From NCBI GenBank assembly GCA_023014335.1, contig JAECYW010000003.1, positions 558,001 to 622,000 on the forward strand: 64,000 nt of DNA, written 5' to 3'. Of this stretch, positions 35,460 to 46,395 are shown piece by piece. A program made the position numbers and the translations under genes. The notes under the pieces are model-generated. The model had not been told where the DNA came from and made no database searches. It saw only the letters and a program-made list of their open reading frames with translations. The first letter of the stretch is position 1. Every line of letters begins with the position of its first letter. Source of the stretch: Galerina marginata (Eukaryota; Basidiomycota; Agaricomycetes; Agaricales; Galerinaceae).

Positions 35460-37839
35460 ATGCGATTAACCCAATGGTTGTTCGCAGCAGAGGATCCGGA
35501 TGACTCGGAATCTGAATCCGATAACGGGAGTACTGAGAACCGAGAGCCAGTCAGAACACCTGCCCTACTGCCAGTCCCAACGTCATTAGCCAAGCCTGGC
35601 GATAGTCTTTGCGATACTTGCACCGTGCTTGAACTTACTCCCAGCCGATTTGTCGTTCTCCCAGGTGACAGCGACGCAGGAAGAAACAAACCTGATAATC
35701 AGACTATGAAGCTGGGACTCGTCAAGGACGTCAAAGAACGATCGACCTCATGTCCCTTCTGTCGACTAGTCCTCAAAGCGCTTTTTACCGGCGAACCGAT
35801 AGAAATGGATGACGGAGAAGCAGTGCATGTCACGATGAGTTGGAATACCAACGGTCCTTACGCAGATCCTAATCAACCCTGGAACCATATTCCTAAAACC
35901 CGCGTTCTTCGTCCATACGCACGAACAGAAAGTGGCGGTTATTTATCTGTGAAAAAGCGGAATGTGGGACCAGAAATAAAGCTGCTGGCCAACGACGCTC
36001 CTACCCCTTCAAAATCCTATTTCGCTAGGTTGATCGGCGACCAAATCGATTTCAGTATGGTACGCAACTGGCTAGCGATGTGCCACACCGTTCATGGGGA
36101 CTTTTGCACCCAAACCAGCAAGATAGATCACAAAATAAACGATCCAGCAGCCGAAATTCCTTCTTTCCGCCTCATCGACGTCGTCGACAGTTGCATCGTT
36201 CCAGCTCCACACAATTGCAAATATGTCGGACTGAGTTACGTCTGGGGAAATGTCGACATTTCGTCCATTCTCAGACTCCTCAAAGCGAACCTGGACGAGT
36301 TGGAGAAGCCTGGATCGCTCCTTCGAAAGGAAAATTATGAGAAAATCCCGCTTACAATTCGGGATGCGATGCAGGTCGTCCGAGAACTCCATCTTCGATA
36401 TCTTTGGACCGATAGCTTGTGCATTATTCAAGATGACGACGGCGATCAGGGAAGTAAGTACGCCGCGATCTCGAAGATGGATCTTGTTTACGGCGCAGCA
36501 TATCTCACCATCGTCGCCGCGACTGGAATCGATGCCAATGCTGGCCTTCCTGGGTTGCATCCAGGATCTCGAAGGATTGCCCAGCCTGTGGAAGAAATTG
36601 CTCCCGGGTTCAGGCTCGTGTTTGCAACCTCATCAAGAGACTACGCTCGTAGTTCAGTTTACCACACCAGGGGATGGACGTGAGTGATATGTCCTTGCCG
36701 TTCCAAATCGATCACATCTTGACAGATTGCACAGTTTTCAGGAACAATTATTTGCAAAACGCAGCCTGACATTCATTGGAGGGCAAGTTGAGTATACATG
36801 TCAGAAATCGGGCGGTGGGTGGTGTGAGGATGTTGTTTTCGAAGATCAACATAACCAAGACCACCCCGGAATTGGCCTCCGCGACAAAGACGCCAACGAT
36901 ATTGGAGAATTTGAAGGGCTGATTTCAGAATATTCAGGACTCTCTCTCAAATTCCACTCCGATATATATAACGCCTTCGCAGGAATTACTCGCTACCTTA
37001 GGAGCAACTTGCGGTCGAATTTGTGCCATGGAATTCCAGACAGATTTTTCGATTGGTTCCTTCTCTGGCAAGCGATGGAATCTCAGACTCGCCGTAACGA
37101 TGCACCAAGCTGGTCGTGGTCAGGTTGGGACGGTAAATCGGGTGGAGTCTACGGAGACATCTGGAACTGGTATCAGCGTAGCATCAAGCACGTTCAGCAG
37201 GCACAGAAAAAACGCACATGGATTATCTGGTATCAAAGGAACGCGCACGATTCTGAAGAATGCACTCGAATTTTACCACTCAAACCCGATTCAGCTTCAC
37301 TGTCGCCAGTCGTGACAAATTTCTATGGAGGTCATGTCAACGATCGCTTTCCAGTCGATTGTACACAGACAACGCCAACGGCTAGAAGGCTGATCCGAGC
37401 TCCAACATATATTAGGGATGCCTACAATCCTGTTCCTGGATCAGGCTTCTTACAGTTCTGGACTGTATCTGCTAAGTTCAACCTCGGGGTGCCGACCAGC
37501 CAACACGAAGGATTAATGCCTCCCAGCGGGTATAATCGACTGGGCATTCTCGGCAGAAAAAATCATGAAGTTGGGATTATATTTGTTAATCCAGTCTGGT
37601 ACAAGGATAACCTCTCAAAAACTCACGAATTCATCCTCATCTGCGAGGGACGAGACAAAAAGGCACCGGATGGGCACAGTCCTGACGAAGAGCAAGGGTG
37701 GAGATACATGGTCATGCTGATTGAATGGCATGGACACCGTCAATGGGCTGAGCGTGTGGCAGTCGGGTGGATCAAGAAACGGCACTTGACTCGAGCGTTA
37801 AAAGGTGGACCTGTATGGAAGGAGATTATATTAGGATAG
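35460..37839 (+). CDS. HET (heterokaryon incompatibility) domain protein
   Basis: Two exons (35460-36679, 36735-37839) give 774 residues; the intron splits the Thr codon of RGWTFQEQLFAKR. HET proteins mediate non-self recognition and regulated cell death after hyphal fusion; the reaction is not known in general. Seen here: an N-terminal acidic stretch, two CxxC pairs (SLCDTCTVLE, SCPFCRLVLKAL) often found before fungal HET domains, the HET core KYVGLSYVWGNVD near residue 257, IPLTIRDAMQVVRELHLRYL, LWTDSLCIIQDDD, DLVYGAAYLTIVAA, and YHTRGWTFQEQ after the intron. The C-terminal half has YSGLSLKFHSDIYNAFAGI and DAPSWSWSGWDG, typical of long basidiomycete HET proteins. No nucleotide-binding domain is fused. 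The 5' end abuts the minus-strand frame starting at 35454. Confidence 0.93.
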
Positions 37840-38002
37840 AGCTGCATTCAGTTGTCGCACATACCAGGCTTGAGTTAAGTAAAGCTTTCTTCTGCTAACG
37901 CCACACTTTAAAGTGCCGACGAGCTTACCGTTCAAATTTTGTACTTTTAACACGAATAGGCTTCTAGAATAGTCCACCATACATCTTGTGATGACGGCAA
38001 TA

Positions 38003-38610
38003 TAAGGCCTATCATGGATGTGACCGTGACTTATCCATATCCGGACCGTGGATACGGATTGGATATGGGTAAAAATCCACGGACTGGCACAGATATGGGT
38101 TCATCCATTTGAGTCCACTTGTTCGAAATCAGTTTTTTTTACTTGTATCGGGTAGAGGTCTGTTATAGCTTCCCATTAGTGAAGAAAAAAGTAAAGAAAA
38201 TGTTTTACTTGAGGTGCAGTGGACCAATAAGTGCTATGACCTTAACTAATATAATATTAGTAAAGCTTACAAATTAAATATTTCCCTCAGCTAACTCCGA
38301 GTGCGGTAGGTCGTGACTTTCTGCTCGGCAACTCAACGGCTTTAGGCCGAGAAACAATGTTAACGTTCCAACACCCTCAAATGTAGCACAATAAATACAA
38401 AAATTGGACATTCAGTGCGTATTGGTTGTAATAGTATAATAAGAGGTTTGGCCAGAAAAACCTCTAGTTTTACGCCGACAGGAAGGTTTACAAATAATTT
38501 ATCCGTGGGACCCGCAGATAAGTCACGGGCAAATCCATATCCAATCCGTCACGTGGATACGGGTCGGGTTGGATTGGGACCCGGGTTTACGTAATCCATG
38601 GCAGGCCTTA
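38003..38610. mobile_element. hAT-like MITE with 8-bp target duplication
   Basis: 608-bp element. The left end reads TAAGGCCTATCATGGAT; the right end, reverse-complemented, reads TAAGGCCTGCCATGGAT. It is flanked by the 8-bp direct repeat CGGCAATA at 37995-38002 and 38611-38618. Subterminal GGATTGGATATGG and CGTGACTTATC blocks are also inverted between the ends. A TA(A/G)-type tip with an 8-bp duplication is the hAT signature. No transposase is inside, so the element is non-autonomous. Confidence 0.8.
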
Positions 38611-39445
38611 CGGCAATATCACATCTCCGTTTGTGTCGTCGCCAATTCTCGTGAGCCAAGAGAAATTATGTTAGTAAGTATTCAAATCCTTCATTCACGG
38701 GATGGATATCACAAACGTATCCGGAAATGATGTCCTATGACCGAAGCCTGCGAATTCATATAACATTTTATTTCTGCTTCGTGGATTTGTTCTGGGAGTC
38801 TGAATCGACCGGTCTCGTAAAGGACTGTTGCAGAACTTCAAGTAGGCGAAGAAAATTAACACAAAAATCAATCTCAGTGCCAAATGTGAGCTCACTGACA
38901 GTTTCGAGACGCCGATGGGCCGGAAAAAGAACCCGGTGGCTCCAATATTGACGCCATATTTCACCATGGTTAGGCAACAGCCAAGACTACGCCGTTTCAA
39001 AAATTTCGCAGGCTTCCGTACTTCAAACATCGTTACATTACTCATTCGGAGAGTGGATCCGGTCTATTGATGCGTCAGGAGGCGTCAGGGTGTTTAAGTG
39101 TTTTGTAGAATTTTTTAAGCATGATTAACGGTATTTCCAGTGATGCCCAAAACGGCGCCAAAAAGGATATCCAAAGGTATCAAGCCTCTTCGAATGCAGA
39201 AATCAACTCAAGCATTTGAGGATTATCTCCAGTCAGCAGTGAGGATGTTTAACAACTGTAGGTACCATTTTTGGCGTGTCAAACGCGTTTTGGAAGCAAG
39301 CATTACTCCGATTCTAGAATCCCGTGGAGCTGTCCGACCGCCAGATCAATTAGTAAATTAATCTTGCAAGTCTTATATCCGTGAAGGTAGCTTAGGTGTT
39401 TTCCATTTTCTCGGATCACATCCATCGGACATAGGCCAGGGAAAA

Positions 39446-39451
39446 AGTATA
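39446..39451 (+). promoter_or_regulatory. TATA box of the I66 inhibitor gene
   Basis: TATAAG lies 70 nt before the ATG at 39521, followed by a CA/CT-rich leader. Confidence 0.5.
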
Positions 39452-39520
39452 AGTACATTGCCAGAGCGCGCAATGTAGTCCCAATTCAAAACACATATTC
39501 ACTCTACAACTCCAACAATC

Positions 39521-40130
39521 ATGGCACTCCAGAACGGCAGCTACACCATTACCAGCAAGGCAGGAGCACTTCCGGTCGGACGTAACAAGGCTGAAGACCG
39601 TTCCCTCAACCCCAAGAAAGTCGTCCTCCTGCCCCAAAGCGTTGAATCTCCCGAGGTATAGTGAATATCGCTATAGCAATGCAAGTCGCTGATCCCGCGC
39701 TAGTGGATAATTGAGGCTTTAGCCGATGGCACATACCTTCTGAAGATTGGTGGAAGGCCTACCGCTAATATCAATGAACTCCTGTTTGCGGTTCTGCTGG
39801 ATGAACCAGCGCCAACGAAGTGGAAGGTTAACCCGCAGTTCCATCAAGGAGAGAATACCTATACGTGAGGCAGTATTTTTTCACAGAGTAACCAAGTGCT
39901 CAACGTTTCTTCTAGTATCACTCCTGCAGGCGATAATAATGACGGATGGCAGGTTCCTGCCGATTCGGAAGTTGGGACGCAGGTAAGTACTTTGTCTTAC
40001 ATTATTTAACAAGTGCACTTACGCTTACAAAACTCGACTACAGATCGCGATCCAGCCTCTCAAATTCGGACGCTCCTTCCCGCCAACTTACACTCCGGAA
40101 GAACTTTTTGTGATCACCAAACTTGATTAA
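39521..40130 (+). CDS. Peptidase inhibitor I66 family protein (cospin-like)
   Basis: Four exons (39521-39655, 39704-39864, 39916-39982, 40044-40130) give 149 residues, the usual length of mushroom I66 inhibitors, which are cytosolic beta-trefoil inhibitors of serine proteases thought to protect fruiting bodies against animals. The sequence matches the family along its length: MALQNGSYTITSKAG, VGRNKAEDRSLNPKKVVLLP, WIIEALADGTYLLKIGGRPT, NELLFAVLLDEP, NTYTITPAGDNNDGWQVPAD, IAIQPLKFGRSFPPTYTPEE and LFVITKLD. There is no signal peptide, as expected. Which protease it inhibits cannot be read from the sequence because the reactive loop varies. It is only distantly similar to the three MSVTPG proteins in this window. 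Confidence 0.88.
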
Positions 40131-40812
40131 CTCTTTAGCATGACACACCGATATTTTGTTACCAGTAGCAAATATATTCATTAGAAAAATGATTATCATT
40201 TGCGACCTACGTGCAGTGGGCATCAAGATTTTAAGATTATACCTACTAGACTTCGCGGAACAGTTGGGGCTTCCAGATTCGAACAACTCTCAATGCAATA
40301 ATTGGTGCGACGCATTGACGTTGATGTTGATGATCGATGCCTGGCTTTCTCGATGACAGTGACGATGGCGGTACTGATGCCAATAGAGGTACTAGCAATT
40401 TCAGATCGGATTGTATGATTGTATGAATATTCAAAATTGAACGTCGCACGGAAGACGACATTCACGCTGACCGTCGCGTACAAGCACCTCATTCACCCAC
40501 TGCGACGAGAGCTAATCAGCATGACTCGTGATTCGTCGTAGGTGAGGCCGTAGAGTAGAGAAAACCTATCTCGAGCACCAGAACTCAGTAAGCGTGTTAT
40601 TTGTGAAATCGATCGGTGCATTCTTCGTCACAACCCGAACGGTCTGGATTATCCTTAAGTTAAGTATAAAGAGCGTAATGAGAATGATTCGCGCTTACCA
40701 GTACCGGCTGGAAAGAGTATGTAGACGTCACGGTCTTTCTTGGCTTTCTCGTCCACATTCTTCCTCTCGTCCTTGGCCCCGGGATGAAGCTTAAAGCCAG
40801 CCATTTGCAAGG

Positions 40813-42781
40813 GCACTGGAAAATTTGCGTGGCAGCTTGCGTGCTTGCGCAGACTCGCGCAAGTGTTGCGCAAATATTTCCAGGCGTTAGCGCAGACCTG
40901 CGCAAGTTCGAGTAGCACCTAGCGCTGGCGCAGCCTGGCGGAAATTGACATTTGGGGAATGAATGGGCTGACAAACTCAATAAGAGTTTCTTCAATAATT
41001 CCCAAGTTCGACTCCTTCTTTTACCATGTATCACGATCTTGGCTTCTGCGAACTCCTCCGGCCTCGACTCTTTCCGGCCTCGACTGTGTTCTAATGATGT
41101 CTCACTTTCCTTCTAGCCGACAGTCAGCGAGCCCAACGGCGGATACTGGGTAGCTAGGTACGTCTACAAAGCATGTCTCTCAGACTCAATTCTTACTACA
41201 GTCCATAGATACCCTTCCACCACCTTCAAGGCACATTCTCCGCGCCCACTGCATCTACTAAACTACAAGGTATGTTATTTGACTTTAGCTCACTTTCTCT
41301 CTGTTGAGTGTGTGTTTTAAAAAATGGATTACTAGCAGTGGCGGTAGTCGTTTAACAGCTTGGGACAAAATTCGTGAACTGGGGGGTAGGTTTTTTTCTT
41401 TTTAGCGACCCCCTGAACAGCTTGCAGATTGTTCGCAGTCGGAGTTGTGATATTATTTCTTCTTTGAATCAACCCAGCACCAATGATTGAACAAACGGCT
41501 TATGTGGGTAGGTTCACTATTTTCGCAATACGCCAGGCCACGACTAGAAGTTAGACAACTGTGAAGCAAGTTAAAGCTCAAAAATTAACTCGATTACATT
41601 TTGTGCTTTGAACATATCCGCATTGGTCTTTCTGTAGTAAAGAAGTTAACTCGTTCCCGCTGCACACCGGGACCGCGTATTACTTGAGCACTCTTGCTTA
41701 AGAATGCACGTGTGAACTCACTTTATGCTTGCCGGGAAAATGCTCGCTCTAGAATTCGCGTCGATGAAGCAGGTTGATCATGTTACTGATGTAAAGTATG
41801 TCTGGCACATAAAATTGGTCGCGCCGACGTTGAGTGCAGTCGCGTGCAGTTGCGCCGACCTTGCGCATGCTCGCGCCGACGTTGAGTGCACTTGCGCAGG
41901 CTTTGAGTGCACCTGCGCAGGCCTTGAGTGCACTTGCGCAAGCCTTGAGTGCACTTGCGCAGGCCTTACGCATGGTTCAAGTGCACTTGCGCAAACTGGG
42001 AACGAGAGTTGCACATACTTGAGCTGTCGGAAAATAATTTCATAGATAGTGACCTATATGAGCATTTATCGAACTTGGTATGATAATTTTATCTCAGAAG
42101 ACGGCTGTTCACAAACAGAAAAGGGCGTCTCCGGGCGACCCATCGGGGATTCATTTTGATACCCAACTACCGACCAAATGCTTTAAAAATCATTCATTTT
42201 GTTGTTTAACGTGTTGAGAATAATTTTTTGCTATATGGTCTACAAATACTAACAACTTTCTTTCTGAACTTCTATCTCAGAAGGGCTGCTGCCGTTTCTG
42301 CGCAATATTCTTTGAGTACGACGGCAGGAGTAAGTCGTGGGATAAAGCATAATTTTGACAGCCAACCAGCGCGGAAGCTGGTATTACCACTTTCAATGCA
42401 ATCCGACGGTCATAATTTTTGGTATATGATATTGCACAGATACTCGAGTATATACTACACGTATAGCAAGTTTTATATAATACTGGTCCACGGGAAGGGA
42501 GCTACGATACAAATTAGCTTAAAATCACACGCTGCAACGCTTTTGCCAGGCGTGATATTGTGGCAAAACGGTTGCAGTGACCATGAGGACACACTTAGCC
42601 AATCTACGACAAAGACATAATAAGTAAATATAAGGTAGAATACGACGAAATTTAGTTAGAATGTGCAGATCTGCAAAGTGTGAGAAGTTGCGCTAGCGCA
42701 GGCTTGCGCTGACTTGCGCATAAAAAGGCTTGCGCAAGTCATGCGCAAGCACGCAAGCTGCCACGCAAATTTCCCTTGGCC
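40813..42781. mobile_element. 1.97-kb non-autonomous DNA transposon with long inverted ends
   Basis: A perfect 31-bp inverted match links 40821-40851 and 42742-42772 (starting AAATTTGCGTGGCAG); similarity continues outward with GGC...GG and inward as degenerate GCGCAA repeats for about 80 bp. The direct repeat CCATTTGCAAGG flanks it at 40801-40812 and 42782-42793. The interior has no transposase. It contains a 21-bp tandem array (41882-41965) and many TTGCGCAAG palindromes. The long ends and 9-12-bp-class duplication fit a Mutator-like element best, but the superfamily is not certain. Confidence 0.8.
41882..41965. repeat. Four-copy 21-bp tandem repeat inside the transposon
   Basis: Units start at 41882, 41903, 41924 and 41945, each beginning TTGAGTGCACTTGCGCAGG with one or two changes. 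Related degenerate units extend to both sides (41829-41881 and 41970-41995). The open frames here only reflect the repeat. Confidence 0.9.
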
Positions 42782-42793
42782 CCATTTGCAAGG

Positions 42794-44040
42794 AATGTCG
42801 AAGGTCGAATCGAATCGGTCGTCGTCCCGAAACCTGGGAACCAAAAGAGGAAACAAGTCAGTAGCAAACTGAATCAGAAGAGGTAAGAATAAGAACTACC
42901 CCAGTATACTCGAAATTTAAAAGCAAAGCAAATGATCGGCCTGGCCGCTTCACCCCCCGACATATCGCTCAAATTGCCATAAAGAAACCCTATGTTCTTG
43001 TTCGGACATTCACAGTGAGGTGACGCGTTCTGCGACCCGTTCATGGCGTAATTAGGTCGGCCTGGCCCCAACACCAATGTCAATCTCACTGCGACATTAG
43101 ATGAGCACAGACTCGAGGAGAACGAGAACGGTACAAGCCTACCTGGGCCAGGTAGATAGGATGTCTCATTCCCCCAGTTGGGCTTGAAACCCATCGCAGT
43201 CGTTCTATGTAACCCAGGAAAAAAGATGAAAGCAGCCACCCAAGAACAATGGATACAACATCCAAGGTCCTACTCAACCAGACCTGCGACGGTGCGCCAG
43301 GCACCGCTTGGTTTTCCCCGTCGAACTCTTGCTTCCCAACGATGGATTTGTTGTGGCATTTTAGCGCAATGTCAGCATGAAGCTCAAGTGTGTTGGTGTG
43401 GCCCGAAGCCCAAAGCCCGACGCAGTTTCAGTCCAAATATGAGGATGAGGATGTGGTATTCGTTGTCTCTCACGCCTTTCAATCCTGAAATGGGATGGAA
43501 TGGCGCGGAAACGAAGGTTAAGGTGAATGTTGGCAGTGGGATGTCGATCAGATGCCAGCATTGCCAGGGCGGATAAAGCGAAATCTGAACTCCGAGGAAT
43601 GTAATTGTGCGAGCCGAGCCATTATATATGCACGTTAGGTAAAGGAGTGAAAGCCTAGGAGGTTGCTTGTGTAGGAAAAGACATTGGAGAGTGGCTTGTC
43701 GTCGTTGATGGTGAAGACCATTGTTCGTGCGAAGAAAAGGCTTCATAAATCCGGCCCGACGTTGATCCGTTTTTTTAAACCCCAAGTCTCCCCCCTAAGT
43801 CTCTGCGACCCCCACGGACAGCGTCAAGGCAACGCTGACGACGAGGGCCAGTATGTAACTAACGTAGTAGCTTATTCGCCACTGTGCTCCAAATTTTGGG
43901 TCCGTAAATACAATACTTTGAAGGTTAAATTGCTAAGATTTGTGAAGGATGCTGGTTGGATGCTGGAGAACCTTCAAGTCGGATTTGAGTCGGATAGAGT
44001 CGGATCGACTGTCGACGAACATTCTGTTAGGTAGCTCTAA
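42794..44040. other. No confident gene; possible membrane-protein fragment
   Basis: On the minus strand around 43420-43090 one frame reads TNTLELHADIALKC, then GAPSQVWLSRTLDVVSIVLG and WLLSSFFLGYIERLRWVS, which looks like one membrane helix. No start, linked exon or family could be found. The long plus frame at 43178-43576 is antisense to it and has no domain. Confidence 0.3.
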
Positions 44041-44099
44041 TCTTGGTATGATACGTATTGGCAGATGCTCCACTCAGACGCCCTATATCATCCTCAAAG

Positions 44100-44766
44100 A
44101 GCTCAAAGATGTATCACGTATTAGGGAACAGTCGATCACGTCGGATGCGTGGGTAATATTTTCATCCGCTTCTGTGATCATCCTTCACGGAATTCTTTTC
44201 GCATCTATTTCTATCGTCGACTGCGCGTTATCATATACTCATGATCGAATACTGACAGAAGTTCTCCGAATTGCTGTTGCATATTCGTTCTTACCTGTGT
44301 ACTGGCGTGTCTCTTGGTCTCATATTTGCTTTGTGGACTATTAATTCCTTGGAGGCCACGCAGCCCGCCCTACCTCGAGGCGGACTGGAATTTCAAGAAG
44401 ACGGCTACATAATTCCTAAAATTGACCGCCATCTTTGCGGCATGCTTCTTCTCGAGCTTTGAGATCACCTACGCTACTTGAATCAACTATCTTTACCCTA
44501 CAAGACACGCAAAACTTCTCTCATGTCCGGCGCTTTTCTTGTAAAACATCTGGTCGTTCCCTGCGAATGATGGCCCAAGAAAGCATCGAACTCTACAAGG
44601 ATTCGGATGCAATCCATGCGTGGATCACATATCTGCCTCTATTCCACCACTGTGCTGGGTTTCCTGTCTCTTGCATTTCTCCTAGCTGTCTTCTTCAAAC
44701 CTGCGCCCAATTTCTATTACAGGCTGGAAAAGAAATCAGAAACGATGGAAGCTGAGGTATACTGAT
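44100..44766 (+). pseudogene. Possible remnant or intron-rich gene for a membrane protein
   Basis: Hydrophobic frames occur in order on the plus strand: VIFSSASVIILHGILFASIS near 44155, GVSLGLIFALWTINSLEATQ near 44300, DGYIIPKIDRHLCGMLLLEL near 44405, and STTVLGFLSLAFLLAVFFKP followed by a charged tail YRLEKKSETMEAEV ending at the TGA near 44765. The order and spacing resemble the multi-intron membrane genes at 1320 and 5531, but signature motifs of that family are not visible and an in-frame stop lies before the last piece. Either a divergent gene with introns I could not place, or a decayed copy. Confidence 0.35.
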
Positions 44767-44973
44767 TGTTCCCTGAGTCTGTAATTTGGAATAGCCAATT
44801 CTGTTCATGCCGTCTGCACTTTCATCTTTGCTGCCTTCTCTGCCGATACAAAAACCTTATTAAAAAGTCTGGAGCAAATTTATTTAAGCTGGATGGAACG
44901 AAATCCAGTGCTATCCCATTCTAATTTACTAACCCCCTTCCAGATAGTAGATTGCAAACTCTACTTGGTCAAC

Positions 44974-46395
44974 ATGGCTACAACTTTTCTGTTGAGCCTC
45001 TTTCTCCTCACGTCGTTGCTGCCGGTAAGTGTTCAAGTTCGATGAAATTTTTAGAACACACTGAACTGAACACTCGGTGCTTACTCTCAGACCGCTTTCG
45101 CTCTTTCACCCAAATTACTGAGAAGGCAGAATTCTGCTCCCAGTCAAAATATTAATACAGCTCTCCCCGGATGGACCTTCATTGGATGTTTCTCGTTCGT
45201 ACCGCTGTTTTCGAATTTCAGCGCTTGCTAATTCTAATCCACATCAGCGATAATAACCCTGCGACACGTACTCTGCAGGAACATAACATTGTCAACTCAG
45301 GCATGACTCCTCTTTTGTGCACTCAATTTTGCGGAAATTTTGCAACGCCGGTCAACTTTGCTGGGACCGAGTATACCGAGGAATGTTGTATGTAAATTTG
45401 ACTTATAGTTTTCTCCTGTTTCTCTCCTCCACCAAGGAGCGATGATTGTATTTCTTGCTACTCTCATTCAGACTGGATAAGAAACGGTACTGATCCTATC
45501 TAATCTTTAGACTGCGACTTCAACATCCAAGGCACAGCGACAAAGGTCGACGACAGCCTGTGCGATATGCCCTGTGGGGGTGATAGCACCCTTACCTGTG
45601 GTGGCGCCAGCTTGGTAAGTATATTTCAAAACACCGCCAGTCTGGCCCCGGTCCCGGAGAACAAGGCGAAAGTCGGTACGTGGACTTTCGAAGGCTGCCT
45701 CAGGTAAGTTTCTCGTCTCATCCCTTGCAATGAAACTCGAGTTTAACAATGCTTTCCCCTCGCAGTGATGCTGTGGGTAGCAACCCACGAACTCTACTTG
45801 AAAGGTTTACCATTCAGGCTGGTGTCACGATTGAAAGCTGCACAAGTCAATGCGCTGCAGCTGGGTTCAATATCTCGGGATTGGAGTTTGGCCAGGAATG
45901 TTGTAAGTACCACTCTTTCTCTATCTTTTATCAATCCAAAACATGATGACGAATTATGCTGTAATAGGGTGCGGAAATTCTTTCGCTCTTCCGGCGTCTA
46001 ATATCGCCGCACCTCTTTCCGACTGCTCGCGTGCATGTGAAGCGGACACCACCGAGCTCTGCGGAGCTGGTAATCGTCTATCGGTTTACGTTAACGCAGG
46101 AGTCATGCCGACTCTTTTACCCACCCCAACCGCGAGCCTAGTTGACATAGTATCAACGAGTATTGCAGTCTCACCAAGCACTGCGAACTCTCCCATCATA
46201 ACGCCGACATCAGCTGTTCCTCCTCCTCCTCTTCCTCCTCCTCCTCCTCCTCCTCCCCCTCCTCCTCCTCCACCCCCGCCGCCTCCGCCTCCGCCGCCTC
46301 CGCCGCCTCCTCTCAACCCATGCGCTAGGAGGTCGTTGTGGAGTCGTCTCACGCACCCAGGTTGTCCTCCTGGTATAGGTTGCGGTTGCGACTAG
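44974..46395 (+). CDS. Secreted protein with two WSC domains and a polyproline tail
   Basis: The signal peptide MATTFLLSLFLLTSLLPTAFA is followed by a Kex2-like LLRR. WSC domain 1 spans GWTFIGCFSDNNPATRTLQE, LCTQFCGN, EYTEECYCDF (a codon split by an intron) and LTCGGASLVSIFQN; WSC domain 2 spans WTFEGCLSDAVGSNPRTLLE, IESCTSQCAAAGF, LEFGQECWCGNSF and ELCGAGNRLSVYVN. WSC domains bind carbohydrate and occur in fungal wall stress sensors and secreted oxidases. Here no membrane helix follows, so the protein is probably secreted, not a sensor. A Ser/Thr-rich linker precedes about 40 nearly uninterrupted prolines (46206-46320, CCT/CCG codons), then CARRSLWSRLTHPGCPPGIG and CGCD at the end. Polyproline plus cysteine-rich ends suggest anchoring in the wall (inference). 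Confidence 0.85.
46206..46320. repeat. CCT/CCG microsatellite coding for polyproline
   Basis: A near-perfect trinucleotide tract of CCT, then CCN, then CCG/CCT units inside the WSC gene frame. Length is likely to vary between strains. The poly-Gly frame on the opposite strand is only its shadow. Confidence 0.9.

Noticed and set aside
36072..36560. 162-codon minus-strand frame
   Set aside because: Antisense to the conserved HET core; composition follows the plus-strand codons.
41725..42045. Cysteine-repeat proteins on both strands
   Set aside because: They are translations of the 21-bp tandem array inside the transposon and have no start context or domain.
46086..46352. Long poly-glycine frame on the minus strand
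   Set aside because: It is the antisense of the polyproline tract in the WSC gene.
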